The translations under genes and the position numbers were made by a program. Of a stretch of DNA of 64,000 bases, positions 38,262 through 49,926 are shown piece by piece. The stretch is taken from NCBI RefSeq assembly GCF_036323735.1, contig NC_086040.1:2918321-2982320 (forward strand), given 5' to 3'. The number at the start of each line of letters is the position of its first letter. Position 1 is the stretch's first letter. The notes under the pieces are model-generated. The model did not search any database and was not told the DNA's origin. It worked only from the letters and a program-made list of their open reading frames with translations. The DNA comes from Rattus norvegicus (lineage: Eukaryota; Chordata; Mammalia; Rodentia; Muridae).

Positions 38262-40855
38262 ATCAAATCAGGTTACAATAACAGCTTCTTTATTTCAGTC
38301 CTAAGTTATGCTTCTAGAATTAAGAATGGTTTAGATTTTATCTGGCTTAAATTTGTGTAAATTTAAAGGTGTAATTTCCTACCTCACAGATTCAAACTGA
38401 TTTTAACAGAAATCCCTCACAGTTGTGCCTTCTATTTTTTGGTTTCAGTTAATCCAGATGAAGTCCAAGTTGGAAACCATTGATAGCAATCCTTTTCATA
38501 TTTCCTGCTTCAATGATATGTTTTAGCACTTGTCACAGTGAAAGATCAAAAGACATAAATGACTGGAATGAAAAGATTCACCTATGTTTTCTAGTCCACA
38601 CAGTAATGATGACTTTTCAGTGACTCTTTATGAGCACAGATGATCCAAATATGGATAAATAACTTATCTCATTTTTGAGAGACATCAGAAGGAACAAGAA
38701 AACAATTTCAAAAAGTCTGTTCTCTCCCTAAAAGTTTGGATTGAAATTCAGATAATTATAATCTATCTAATAGTATTAGTTCCTGAAATGAAGGTAAGAG
38801 AGCGTAAATTAGTAATCTTTACACAAAAATTTAAAAATCCCTAAAAGAGCAAACACATAGGATATGACAGAAATAGTTTTGACCAGGCCATTTGATTTTG
38901 GTCTTGAATTTCTCTAGATCACTTTTTGGTCATTCTGGGTATTGTGAGATGGATAATACTTCCTCCCTTAAAGAGGATAAATCACAGAACACTGTGTGCT
39001 CTTCTTTGTAAAGAACAACTAGAAGCATCCATTTAGTTTCAAAGCAAACATGCTTTATATTATGATGTGAAGTTTCTCCTAGTGTCAGAGATGCAAGGTT
39101 GGAGTCAGCAATGTAAGGAAACAGGAACAAGAAATCTTCCATGTAGTTAAGCTTTTAAGGTTTCTCAAAACACCAGCAGAGTTGACTCAGTGTTGGATTA
39201 CTTGTAGCTAATTCATAGTTCTCTTTGCATTTTTTGTATTTTAATCCACAATATTTTACTGTTTAATTTCGAACAGTTGGTAGGGTAATTCCTCACAAGT
39301 TTTTTTTTTTTTTTTTTTTACAGTATGCTTTTTACTGGTATAAAGGAAGCCTAAGGACATTTGTGTGTTTATATTGTATTCTGCATTTATTAATGTATTT
39401 ATCAGTCTTAAGAGACTGTGATACATTTTTAGAGTTTTTAAAATACTTTCACATAATATGTAAATCAGACCACTTTGACTGCTCCATTTTTTCATCTTTC
39501 TCCCTGGATTTTCTTCAGCTGTTGAATTGTTCTAGCTAAAAATACACAATCTGGGATTCATAGGTATGAAAAAAGTGTATATTCTTGTCTTGTTCCTGAT
39601 TGTAGTGAAACAGCTTTGAATTTTTCACTGTTTAGCATGGTGATAGCTTTGGGCTTTTTGGATCTAGCCGTTGTTATGTTGAACTATATCTTCTATAGCT
39701 ATGGCTTCTCAAGGACTTCTGTCATGATTGTTACATTGTTGATAAATGTATGTTAAACAAAATGTGGTCGAAGATTTTCTTTTTAATTTTCTCTTGAATC
39801 TGTTTATACATATTTTATTGATAATATGTGTGTATAGATAGAAATTAGTCTGTAATACTCTCTTCCTCTCTTTTCTGTCACTTGACTATAATTCTATCTC
39901 CCTCTCTCTTTCCCTTCCTGTTTGCCTCTTTCTCCCTATGTTTCATATCCTCTCCTTTTTTTTCTGTCAATTGTTGGGTATTAACAGATAGAAAATAGGT
40001 TTTTAATGTATGTGATCCTTTTGTCCAATTTATGGTATAGTCTAAGAACCTTTAAATCATCTTTAATGTCTAATCAAATTGTAAGATCAAATATTTGAAG
40101 TCCTATGACCTTTTAAGTGGGATATTTTAAATACATGCCTTTATTGGTTATTATGGTGCTGTTTACATTATGCACATTGAGCTGATTTAATACTGACATA
40201 TCAAATACATCAACTAAATCATGAATACTTTAAAAGAATATTCTAATTTTGGCAATGTAAATATAAAATTACTTGTGTTTTCTCTATGTCTTCTTTCTTC
40301 TCTTAAATTTTATTAATTCCACCTGTCCTTTTACCTAGCTTGGCCAAAGTTTATGAAAATCTTTTTAATATTTTCCAAGAACGATCTCCTGCTTTCATTA
40401 TATTTTTGTACTCATTTTATTGATTTCATCCGTGATGAGTTTGATATACATTTTACCCTTTCCACGAGGCTCAAAGGCTATCCCAAGAGATGGGGCAAAG
40501 AGACTGTAGCTTCCCAAATTGATGGTTTATCAGAGCGAAAGAGTATCTTCAGGATAAGAGGAGTGTTGCACTCATGACACATAGCATCTGTGGTACCCTG
40601 GAGAGCTTCAAGCCATTCAACAATCAAGAATGCAGTGGAAAGACCTGAGGGCTCCTACTGCTAACTGCCATACTATGGACAGTTATTGACTTCTGTTTTA
40701 TGGTTGAACAATTATTTGTAATGGTTTATCATGGAGTTAGTATACAATAATTTGTTGTGGAAGATATACAAACATAGGATTCAAAGAAGTAGAGAGAGAT
40801 GTAGGAGGCATAAATCGGAATATTATCATCAAACTACATGGGTGGGAATTCCCAA
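38262..40855. other. Unassigned AT-rich sequence
   Basis: Includes a T20 run at 39300-39319 and T/C-rich text near 39850-39970. The frame at 40353-40577 is unrecognised. No transposon could be named. Confidence 0.4.
39300..39319. repeat. T homopolymer (20)
   Basis: Twenty consecutive T; it could be the fossil poly-A tail of a minus-strand retroposed sequence to its right, but none was recognised. Confidence 0.9.
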
Positions 40856-40870
40856 ACAATAAAATATTTT
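40856..40870. repeat. Target-site duplication, left copy
   Basis: acaataaaatatttt, identical to 47898-47912, brackets the full-length L1. Confidence 0.95.
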
Positions 40871-40934
40871 TTTTTTATTAACTTGAGTATTTCTTATATA
40901 CATTTCGAGTGTTATTCCCTTTCCCGGTTTCCGG

Positions 40935-41015
40935 GCAAACATCCCCCTCCCCCCTCCCCTTCCTTATGGGTGTTCCCCTCCCAACCCTCCCCCCATTGCC
41001 GCCCTCCCCCCATAG
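40935..41015 (-). other. G-rich polypurine tract of the L1 3' UTR
   Basis: The plus strand shows C runs (ccccctcccccctcccctt and later ccctccccccattgccgccc), so the sense strand has several runs of 4-6 G. Such tracts are a conserved feature of rodent L1 3' UTRs and can form G-quadruplexes. Confidence 0.85.
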
Positions 41016-41585
41016 ACTAGTTCACTGTGGGTTCAGTCTTAGCAGGACCCAGGGCTTCCCCTTCCACTGGTGCTCTTACTAGGATATTCATTGCTACCTA
41101 TGGGGTCAGAGTCCAGGGTCAGTCCATGTATAGTCTTTAGGTAGTGGCTTAGTCCCTGGAAGCTCTGGTTGCTTGGCATTGTTGTACTTTTGGGGTCTCG
41201 AGCCCCTTCAAGCTCTTCCAGTTCTTTCTCTGATTCCTTCAATAGGGGACCTATTCTCAGTTCAGTGGTTTGCTGCTGGCATTCGCCTCTATATTTGCTG
41301 TATTCTGGCTGTGTCTCTCAGGAGCGATCTACATCCGGCTCCTGTCGGTCTGCACTTCTTTGCTTCATCCATCTTGTCTAATTGGGTGGCTCTATATGTA
41401 TGGGCCACATGTGGGGCAGGCTCTGAATGGGTGTTCCTTCAGTCTCTGTTTTAATCTTTGCCTCTCCCTTCCCTGCCAAGGGTATTCTTTTTCCTCATTT
41501 AAAGAAGGAGTGAAGCATTCACATTTTGATCATCCGTCTTGAGTTTCGTTTGTTCTAGGGATCTAGGGTAATTCAAGCATTTGGG

Positions 41586-44500
41586 CTAATAGCCACTTAT
41601 CAATGAGTGCATACCATGTATGTCTTTCTGTGATTGGGTTAGCTCACTCAGGATGATATTTTCCAGTTCCAACCATTTGCCTACGAATTTCATAAACTCG
41701 TTGTTTTTGATAGCTGAGTAATATTCCATTGTGTAGATGTACCACATTTTCTGTATCCATTCCTCTGTTGAAGGGCATCTGGGTTCTTTCCAGCTTCTGG
41801 CTATTATAAATAAGGCTGCGATGAACATAGTGGAGCACGTGTCTCTTTTATATGTTGAGGCATCTTTTGGGTATATGCCCAAGAGAGGTATAGCTGGATC
41901 ATCAGGCAGTTCAATGTCCAATTTTCTGAGGAACCTCCAGACTGATTTCCAGAATGGTTTTACCAGTCTGCAATCCCACCAACAATGGAGGAGTGTTCCT
42001 CTTTCTCCACATCTTCGCCAGCATCTGCTGTCACCTGAGTTTTTGATCTTAGCCAATCGCACTGGTGTGAGGTGAAATCTCAGGGTTGTTTTGATTTGCA
42101 TTTCCCTTATGACTAAAGATGTTGAACATTTCTTTAGGTGTTTCTCAGCCATTCGGCATTCCTCAGCTGTGAATTCTTTGTTTAGCTCTGAACCCCATTT
42201 TTTAATAGGGTTATTTGTTTCCCTGCGGTCTAACTTCTTGAGTTCTTTGTATATTTTGGAAATAAGGCCTCTATCTGTTGTAGGATTGGTAAAGATCTTT
42301 TCCCAATCTGTTGGTTGCCGTTTTGTCCTAACCACAGTGTCCTTTGCCTTACAGAAGCTTTGCAGTTTTATGAGATCCCATTTGTCGATTCTTGATCTTA
42401 GAGCATAAGCCATTGGTGTTTTGTTCAGGAAATTTTTTCCAGTGCCCATGTGTTCCAGATGCTTCCCTAGTTTTTCTTCTATTAGTTTGAGTGTGTCTGG
42501 TTTGATGTGGAGGTCCTTGATCCACTTGGACTTAAGCTTTGTACAGGGTGATAAGGATGGATCGATCTGCATTCTTCTACATGTTGCCCTCCAGTTGAAC
42601 CAGCACCATTTGCTGAAAATACTATCTTTTTTCCATTGGATGGTTTTGGCTCCTTTGTCAAAAATCAAGTGACCATAGGTGTGTGGGTTCATTTCTGGGT
42701 CTTCAATTCTATTCCATTGGTCTATCTGTCTGTCTCTGTACCAATACCATGCAGTTTTTATCACTATTGCTCTGTAATACTGCTTGAGTTCAGGGATAGT
42801 GATTCCCCCTGAAGTCCTTTTATTGTTGAGGATAGCTTTAGCTATCCTGGGTTTTTTGTTATTCCAGATGAATTTGCAAATTGTTCTGTCTAACTCTTTG
42901 AAGAATTGGATTGGTATTTTGATGGGGATTGCATTGAATCTGTAGATTGCTTTTGGTAAAATGGCCTTTTTTACCATATTAATCCTGCCAATCCATGAGC
43001 ATGGGAGATCTTTCCATCTTCTGAGGTCTTCTTCAATTTCTTTCCTCAGTGTCTTGAAGTTCTTATTGTACAGATCTTTTACTTGCTTGGTTAAAGTCAC
43101 ACCGAGGTACTTTATATTATTTGGGTCTATTATGAAGGGTGTCGTTTCCCTAATTTCTTTCTCGGCTTGTTTCTCTTTTGTATAGAGGAAGGCAACTGAT
43201 TTATTTGAGTTAATTTTATACCCAGCCACTTTGCTGAAGTTGTTTATCAGCTTTAGTAGTTCTCTGGTGGAACTTTTGGGATCACTTAAATATACTATCA
43301 TGTCATCTGCAAATAGTGATATTTTGACCTCTTCTTTTCCGATCTGTATCCCTTTGATCTCCTTTTGTTGTCTGATTGCTCTGGCTAGAACTTCAAGAAC
43401 TATATTGAATAAGTAGGGAGAGAGTGGGCAGCCTTGTCTAGTCCCTGATTTTAGTGGGATTGCTTCAAGTTTCTCTCCATTTAGTTTAATGTAAGCAACT
43501 GGTTTGCTGTATATGGCTTTTACTATGTTTAGGTATGGGCCTTGAATTCCTATTCTTTCCAGGACTTTTATCATGAAGGGGTGTTGAATTTTGTCAAATG
43601 CTTTCTCAGCATCTAATGAAATGATCATGTGGTTCTGTTCTTTCAGTTTGTTTATATAATGGATCACGTTGATGGTTTTCCGTATATTAAACCATCCCTG
43701 CATGCCTGGGATGAAGCCTACTTGATCATGGTGGATGATTGTTTTGATGTGCTCTTGAATTCGGTTTGCCAGAATTTTATTGAGTATTTTTGCGTCGATA
43801 TTCATAAGGGAAATTGGTCTGAAGTTCTCTTTCTTTGTTGTGTCTTTGTGTGGTTTAGGTATAAGAGTAATTGTGGCTTCATAGAAGGAATTCGGTAGGG
43901 CTCCATCTGTTTCAATTTTGTGGAATAGTTTGGATAATATTGGTATGAGGTCTTCTATGAAGGTTTGATAGAATTCTGCACTAAACCCGTCTGGACCTGT
44001 GCTCTTTTTGGTTGGGAGACCTTTAATGACTGCTTCTATTTCCTTAGGAGTTATGGGGTTGTTTAACTGGTTTATCTGTTCCTGATTTAACTTCGATACC
44101 TGGTATCTGTCTAGGAAATTGTCCATTTCCTGAAGATTTTCAAGTTTTGTTGAATATAGATTTTTATAGTAAGATATGATGATTTTTTGAATTTCCTCCG
44201 AATCTGTAGTTATGTCTCCCTTTTCATTTCTGATTTTGTTAATTTGGACACACTCTCTGTGTCCTCTCCTTAGTCTGGCTAAGGGTTTATCTATCTTGTT
44301 GATTTTCTCAAAGAACCAACTTTTGGTTCTGTTGATTCTTTCTATGGTCCTTTTTGTTTCTACTTGGTTGATTTCAGCTCTGAGTTTGATTATTTCCTGG
44401 CTTCTACTCCTCCTGGGTGTATTTGCTTCTTTTTGTTCTAGAGCTTTTAGGTGTGCTGTCAAGCTGCTGACATATGCTCTTTCCTGTTTCTTTCTGCAGG

Positions 44501-45445
44501 CACTCAGCGCTATGAGTTTTCCTCTTAGCACAGCTTTCATTGTGTCCCATAAGTTTGAGTATGTTGTATCTTCATTTTCATTAAATTCTAAAAAGTTTTT
44601 AATTTCTTTCTTTATTTCTTCCTTGACCAGGTTATCATTGAGTAGAGCATTGTTCAATTTCCACGTATATGTGGGCATTCTTCCCTTATTGTTATTGAAG
44701 ACCAGTTTTAGGCCGTGGTGGTCCGATAGCACGCATGGGATTATTTCTATCTTTCTGTGCCTGTTGAGGCCCGTTTTTTGACCAATTATATGGTCAATTT
44801 TGGAGAAAGTACCATGAGGAGCTGAGAAGAAGGTATATCCTTTTGCTTTAGGATAGAATGTTCTATAAATATCCGTTAAGTCCATTTGGCTCATGACTTC
44901 TCTTAGTCTGTCTACATCACTGTTTAATTTCTGTTTCCATGATCTGTCCATTGATGAGAGTGGGGTGTTGAAATCTCCCACTATTATTGTGTGAGGTGCA
45001 ATGTGTGTTTTGAGCTTTAGTAAGGTTTCTTTTACGTATGTAGGTGCCCTTGTATTTGGGGCATAGATATTTAGGATTGAGAGTTCATCTTGGTTGATTT
45101 TTCCTTTGATGAATATGAAGTGTCCTTCCTTATCTTTTTTGATGACTTTTAGTTGGAAATTGATTTTATTTGATATTAGAATGGCTACTCCAGCTTGCTT
45201 CTTCTGACCATTTCTTGGAAAGTTGTTTTCCAGCCTTTCACTCTGAGGTAGTGTCTGTCTTTGTCTCTGAGGTGTGTTTCCTGTAGGCAGCAGAATGCAG
45301 GGTCCTCGTTGCGTATCCAGTTTGTTAATCTATGTCTTTTTATTGGGGAGTTGAGGCCATTGATATTGAGAGATATTAAGGAATAGTGATTATTGCTTCC
45401 CGTTATATTCATATTTGATGTGAGGTTATGTTTGTGTGCTTTCAT
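41586..45445 (-). pseudogene. L1 ORF2: endonuclease/reverse transcriptase, one frameshift
   Basis: The replicase of the element, about 1,286 codons if read through one break, the usual size. The N-terminus (from 45445) has the APE-type endonuclease motifs SLNINGLNSP and CCLQETHL. The frame is lost near 45223, where comparison with the later frame implies one base missing; it resumes as a long open frame (downstream segment 44981-41586, 1,131 codons) with GDFNTPLSS and SDHHGLKL. RT motifs follow: AFDKIQHPF, GTRQGCPLSPYLFN and the FADD catalytic centre near 43302-43313. The C-terminal Cys motif lies in CWRRCGERGTLLHCWWDC. The rest is open, so this copy would need only trans-supplied ORF2 protein to move. 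That last point is inference. Confidence 0.93.
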
Positions 45446-45470
45446 TCTCTTTGTTTTGTTGCCAAGACGA

Positions 45471-46544
45471 TTAGTTTCTTGCTTCTTCTAGGGTATACCT
45501 TGCCTCCTTATGTTGGGCTTTACCATTTATTATCCTTTGTAGTGCTGGATTTGTAGAAAGATATTGTGTAAATTTGGTTTTGTCATGGAATATCTTGGTT
45601 TCTCCATCAACGTTAATTGAGAGTTTTGCTGGATACAGTAATCTGGGCTGGCATTTGTGTTCTCTTAGGGTCTGTATAACATCAGTCCAGGATCTTCTGG
45701 CCTTCATAGTTTCTGGCGAGAAGTCTGGTGTGATTCTGATAGGTCTCCCTTTATATGTTACTTGACCTTTTTCCCTTACTGCTTTTAATATTCTTTCTTT
45801 ATTTTGTGCGTTTGGTGTTTTGACAATTATGTGACGGGAGGTGTTTCTTTTCTGGTCCAATCTATTTGGAGTTCTGTAGGCTTCCTGTATGTCTATGGGT
45901 ATCTCTTTTTTTAGGTTAGGGAAGTTTTCTTCTATGATTTTGTTGAAGATATTTACTGGTCCTTTGAGCTGGGAGTCTTCACTCTCTTCTATACCTATTA
46001 TCCTTAGGTTTGATCTTCTCATTGAGTCCTGGATTTCCTGTATGTTTTGGACCAGTAGCTTTTTCTGCTTTACATTATCTTTGACAGTTGAGTCAATGAT
46101 TTCTATGGAATCTTCTGCTCCTGAGATTCTCTCTTCCATCTCTTGTATTCTGTTGGTGAAGCTTGTATCTACAGCTCCTTGTCTCTTCTTTTGGTTTTCT
46201 ATATCCAGGGTTGTTTCCATGTGTTCTTTCTTGATTGCTTCTATTTCCATTTTTAATTCCTTCAACTGTTTGATTGTGTTTTCCTGGAATTCTTTCAGGG
46301 ATTTTTGCGATTCCTCTCTGTAGGCTTTTACTTGTTTATTAATGTTTTCCTGTGCTTCCCTAAGTGTGTTCAGGTCTTTCCTGAAGTCCTCCAGCATCAT
46401 GATCAAATATGATTTTGAAACTAGATCTTGCTTTTCTGGTGTGTTTGGATATTCCATGTTTGTTTTGGTGGGAGAATTGGGCTCCGATGATGGCATGTAG
46501 TCTTGGTTTCTGTTGCTTGGGTTCCTGCGCTTGCCTCTCGCCAT
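45471..46544 (-). CDS. L1 ORF1 protein (nucleic-acid chaperone), intact
   Basis: A 357-codon open frame from ATG at 46544 to TAA at 45471, the normal length for rodent ORF1p. Order: a basic N-terminus (MARGKRRNPSNRN), a long coiled coil (residues about 45-160, rich in Glu/Lys/Leu heptads) that trimerises the protein, an RRM-like domain (containing NLRIIGIEE and PIDIQEAYRTPNR), and a C-terminal domain with RHIIVKTPN and TYKGRPIRITPDFS. ORF1p coats L1 RNA in cytoplasmic particles and helps target-primed reverse transcription. No stop or frameshift was seen. It sits 25 bases upstream of ORF2, as is typical. Confidence 0.95.
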   Translation of the reverse strand: MARGKRRNPSNRNQDYMPSSEPNSPTKTNMEYPNTPEKQDLVSKSYLIMMLEDFRKDLNTLREAQENINKQVKAYREESQKSLKEFQENTIKQLKELKMEIEAIKKEHMETTLDIENQKKRQGAVDTSFTNRIQEMEERISGAEDSIEIIDSTVKDNVKQKKLLVQNIQEIQDSMRRSNLRIIGIEESEDSQLKGPVNIFNKIIEENFPNLKKEIPIDIQEAYRTPNRLDQKRNTSRHIIVKTPNAQNKERILKAVREKGQVTYKGRPIRITPDFSPETMKARRSWTDVIQTLREHKCQPRLLYPAKLSINVDGETKIFHDKTKFTQYLSTNPALQRIINGKAQHKEARYTLEEARN

Positions 46545-47897
46545 CAGATTATCTCTAGTGTTACTTTGTTCTGCTATTTCTGACAGTGGCTAGACTGTCC
46601 TATAAGCCTGTGTGTCAGGAGTGCTGTAGACCTGTTTTCCTCTCTTTCAGTCAGTTATGGGGACAGAGTGTTCTGCTTTCTGGCGTGTAGTTTTTCCTCT
46701 CTACAGGTCTTCAGCTGTTCCTGTGGGCCTGTGTCTTGAGTTCACCAGGCAGCTTTCTTGCAGCAGAAAATTTGGTCTTACCTGTGGTCCCGAGGCTCAG
46801 GTTTGCTCGTGGGGTGCTGTCCAGGGGCTCTCTGCAGCGGCAGCAACCAGGAAGACCTGTGCCGCCCCTTCCGGGAGCTTCAGTGCACCAGGGTTCCAGA
46901 TGGTCTTTGGCTTTTTCCTCTGGCGTCCGAGATGTGTGTGCAGGGAGCAGTCTCTTCTGGTTTCCCAGGCCTGTCTGCCTCTCTGAAGGTTTAGCTCTCC
47001 CTCCCACGGGATTTGGGTGCAGAGAACTGTTTATCCGGTCTGTTTCCTTCAGGGTCCGGCGGTGTCTCCGGCAGGGGTCCTGCCGCTCCTGGGCCCTCCC
47101 CCACGGGAGCCCAGAGGCCTTATACAGTTTCCTCTTGGGCCAGGGATGTGGGCAGGGGTGAGCAGTGTTGGTGGTCTCTTCCGCTCTGCAGCCTCAGGAG
47201 TGCCCACCTGACCAGGCGGTTGGGTCTCTCTCTCACCGGGTCTGGGAGCAGAGAGCTGCTGCGGGCCGGGATCCGCGGGTGTGGGACTTCCGGTAAACAC
47301 AGAACGTGCCCGGTTCTAGAGAAATTCTGCTTCCGTGTGTCCCAAGCTCACCAGGCAGCTTTCTTGCAGCAGAAAATTTGGTCTTACCTGTGGTCCTGAG
47401 GCTCAAGTTCGCTCGTGGGGTGCTGCCCAGGGGCTCTCTGCAGCGGCAGCAACCAGGAAGACCTGTGCCGCCCCTTCCGGGAGCTTCAGTGCACCAGGGT
47501 TCCAGATGGTCTTTGGCTTTTTCCTCTGGCGTCCGAGATGTGTGTGCAGGGAGCAGTCTCTTCTGGTTTCACAGGCCTGTCTGCCTCTCTGAAGGTTTAT
47601 CTCTCCCTCCCACGGGATTTGGGTGCAGAGAACTGTTTATCCGGTCTGTTTCCTTCAGGGTCCGGCGGTGTCTCCGGCAGGGGTCCTGCCGCTCCTGGGC
47701 CCTCCCCCACGGGAGCCCAGAGGCCTTATACAGTTTCCTCTTGGGCCAGGGATGTGGGCAGGGGTGAGCAGTGTTGGTGGTCTCTTCCGCTCTGCAGCCT
47801 CAGGAGTGCCCACCTGACCAGGCGGTTGGGTCTCTCTCTCACCGGGTCTGGGAGCAGAGAGCTGCTGCGGGCCGGGATCCGCGGGTGTGGGACTTCC
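46545..47897 (-). promoter_or_regulatory. L1 5' UTR with internal promoter
   Basis: A GC-rich, CpG-containing 1.35 kb region upstream of ORF1. Of this, 46545-46742 is the non-repeated tether and 46743-47897 is the tandem monomer array. Rodent L1 monomers carry RNA polymerase II promoter activity; that is family knowledge, not shown here. The several overlapping frames seen on both strands are a by-product of GC-richness. Confidence 0.85.
46743..47897 (-). repeat. Two ~606 bp L1 promoter monomers
   Basis: The string caccaggcagctttcttgca starts at 46743 and again at 47349, a period of 606 bases. Unit 1 is complete (46743-47348). Unit 2 (47349-47897) is cut at about 549 bases by the insertion end. 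The two units are nearly identical, with a few single-base differences (for example ggtcccgagg versus ggtcctgagg). Confidence 0.95.
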
Positions 47898-47912
47898 ACA
47901 ATAAAATATTTT
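47898..47912. repeat. Target-site duplication, right copy
   Basis: acaataaaatatttt, identical to 40856-40870. Confidence 0.95.
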
Positions 47913-48568
47913 ATGTATATTTCACAATGTGATGTATTTAGAAAATGTTTTATTTTTAGGATGTTTCATTAAATTACTTTATGAAATTCTATTAACTACA
48001 ACATGTCTGCCAATTCTGTGAGCACAGTGAGAGAGTATTATCTAATATACCATTAATTTAAAAGGTCTTCTACAGAAATAGTAAATATTATTTCAATGTA
48101 CACATACAATAATGGGTTTATATAAAACATTCATAAAACAAGAACACTATATATCAAGAAAAACATAAATAAAATGGTCTATATATATAAGCATAATTTT
48201 CACAATTTAAGAAATTCAAATGATTTAGAACCTTAATAATTATCATCCATAGACTTTACAGAAATGCCTAGGAAAATTATTATGAGATATTTTTTCATAC
48301 CTTTTAGAAAAATGCAGTCTAATAACACATAAGAGAGCTCATATGAACTTAATGGGTTATGGATCAAGTGGAAAATTTCGATTCTCCTGGGGGCAATGCA
48401 AACTTCTTTAGGAACCTTGGAAATCAGTATAATGTTTCTTCAGGAAGGTTGTTATGGTTATACCTTGAGATAGAACTCCAGGACATATATGCAAATGTTG
48501 ATTAATCCTAGCATAGAGATGCTTGCTCCACCATGTTCAATGAAGCTCTATTATAGTATTCAGAATTT
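47913..48568. other. Unassigned AT-rich sequence
   Basis: No recognised element. The text near 48360-48560 might be an old L1 fragment. Confidence 0.4.
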
Positions 48569-48586
48569 GAAAATATTCAACTTGTA

Positions 48587-48684
48587 GGGGTTGGGGATTT
48601 AGCTCAGTGGTAGAGCGCTTGCCTAGGAAGTGCAAGGCCCTGAGTTCAGTCCCCAGCTCTGAAAAAAAGAACCAAAAAAAAAAA
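48587..48684 (+). mobile_element. ID SINE with target-site duplication
   Basis: Starts ggggttggggatttagctca, close to consensus, with an A-rich tail. The 17 bp repeat gaaaatattcaacttgt is present at 48569-48585 and 48685-48701. One of the youngest-looking SINEs in the window. Confidence 0.95.
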
Positions 48685-48701
48685 GAAAATATTCAACTTG
48701 T

Positions 48702-49318
48702 CCATTAACAGATGAATGCATAAAGAAAATGTGGTGATTTTTCAGATTGGATTGCTCTTAATAATCACAAAAAGGAAAAGCATCCCATTCTCTGGAAAAT
48801 AAACAGATTTTGTAAAAGTCATGTGAATGAGGTGGTCCAGATCATAAAGTACAAATGGGATAAATATTCACTTTAATCTGAATGTTAATTATTCAATCTG
48901 TGTTACTAAATGATTAGTTTATTGTAAAAAGCTAGAGATGTGAGCTAGTCTATCCTCATTTTGACAAGTACAAATTTGCTTATGGATTGCTGAGGGACTC
49001 TGTCAGGAAAGGGAATGTCAAATGTGAATAGAAAGGGAAGAGGGTGATGATGCAGGGGATATAGAGAGGGACACTTAATATTAAGGAACATTTGAGGCAT
49101 TGAATGGAAGCCTAAGGGAGTAGAAATACAATTTTTTATTTCAATTTTTATAAAGGTAGCTTAAAATTTATTATACCTGCAAGGACAGATGATAAAATAT
49201 TTACGTGTCCATCTATGTGAAATTTCAATAATAAGTCACAAATTTATGGAGTTTATATTTCAGTATATCTACATAACAAATAATGAATATGTGTTCCATA
49301 TATATATATTATATATAA
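48702..49318. other. Unassigned AT-rich sequence
   Basis: No recognised element or convincing ORF. The text near 48700-48900 (repeated short aaagaaaatgtgg-like strings) may be old L1, but is not callable. Confidence 0.35.
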
Positions 49319-49324
49319 AGAGAC

Positions 49325-49376
<52 letters not shown>
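49319..49376. repeat. (AG)n microsatellite
   Basis: AGAC/AGAG followed by about 18 AG units. Confidence 0.97.
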
Positions 49377-49379
<3 letters not shown>

Positions 49380-49797
49380 ACATTTAAACTGTCGTTCCTC
49401 AAATTGGTCTTTGTTCATTGAATCCGCCAAGCCATACTTATCATCATTTTTTCTAAAAGGATGCTGAACCCTCTATATACACACTTCTACTTTAGCACTC
49501 TAGATAAAGGTGTATCTCTTGGGTATTAAATTTCAAAAACAGCAATTGCCTCCCTACTCAGAGATGGCAGACAAGGCAGTTGTCTTCTCCATATGCTCTG
49601 CTCTCTATGTAGCAGAAGCCATGGACTGGCCGAAGTATCCACTTTAGTTTGTGGTAAAGTTCCTCAGCCTCTGAATTACCATTAACTTAATAGATACTTA
49701 TGTTCTTCATATTGGGTTCTAATCCCGTTCACCTCCTTCTGTGTTCCTCTCCCTCTTTTTTGTGGTTATCACGCTCAGTTAAATTGTGGGCTTTGAA

Positions 49798-49926
49798 CAC
49801 CCATAAAAAAGGGGAGGGGGAGGGATTAGGGGGATGTTTGCCTGGAAACCGGGAAAGGGAATAACACTCGAAATGTATATAAGAAATACTCAAGTTAATT
49901 TAAAAAAAAGAAAAAAGAAAAAAAAA
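49798..49926 (+). mobile_element. Short L1 3' end, plus orientation
   Basis: Only the last ~130 bases of an L1: a G-rich tract, cctggaaaccgggaaaggga, then gaaatactcaagttaattt and poly-A. The repeat tgtgggctttgaa flanks it (49785-49797 and 49927-49939). A severely 5'-truncated insertion, and the only young L1 here on the plus strand. Confidence 0.93.

Larger units (their letters stand above)
40871..47897 (-). mobile_element. Full-length L1 (LINE-1), 7.0 kb
   Basis: Complete rat-type L1 on the minus strand: 5' UTR with two promoter monomers (47897-46743) plus tether, ORF1 (46544-45471), a 25-base spacer, ORF2 (45445-41586), 3' UTR with G-rich tract, and poly-A (the T run at 40871). A perfect 15 bp target-site duplication (40856-40870 and 47898-47912) proves a single insertion event with no 5' loss beyond the monomer array. 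ORF1 is open and ORF2 has one apparent frameshift, so the copy is young. Its internal copies at 7221-11164 and 17598-19019 belong to related but more decayed subfamilies. Confidence 0.97.

Noticed and set aside
41737..44781. Plus-strand ORFs of up to 189 codons opposite L1 ORF2
   Set aside because: They are shadows of the minus-strand ORF2 reading frame; the same antisense frames recur in the L1 at 7.2-11.2 kb.
46657..47972. Many overlapping 60-185 codon ORFs on both strands
   Set aside because: They lie in the GC-rich L1 promoter monomers and repeat with the 606-base period, so they reflect base composition.
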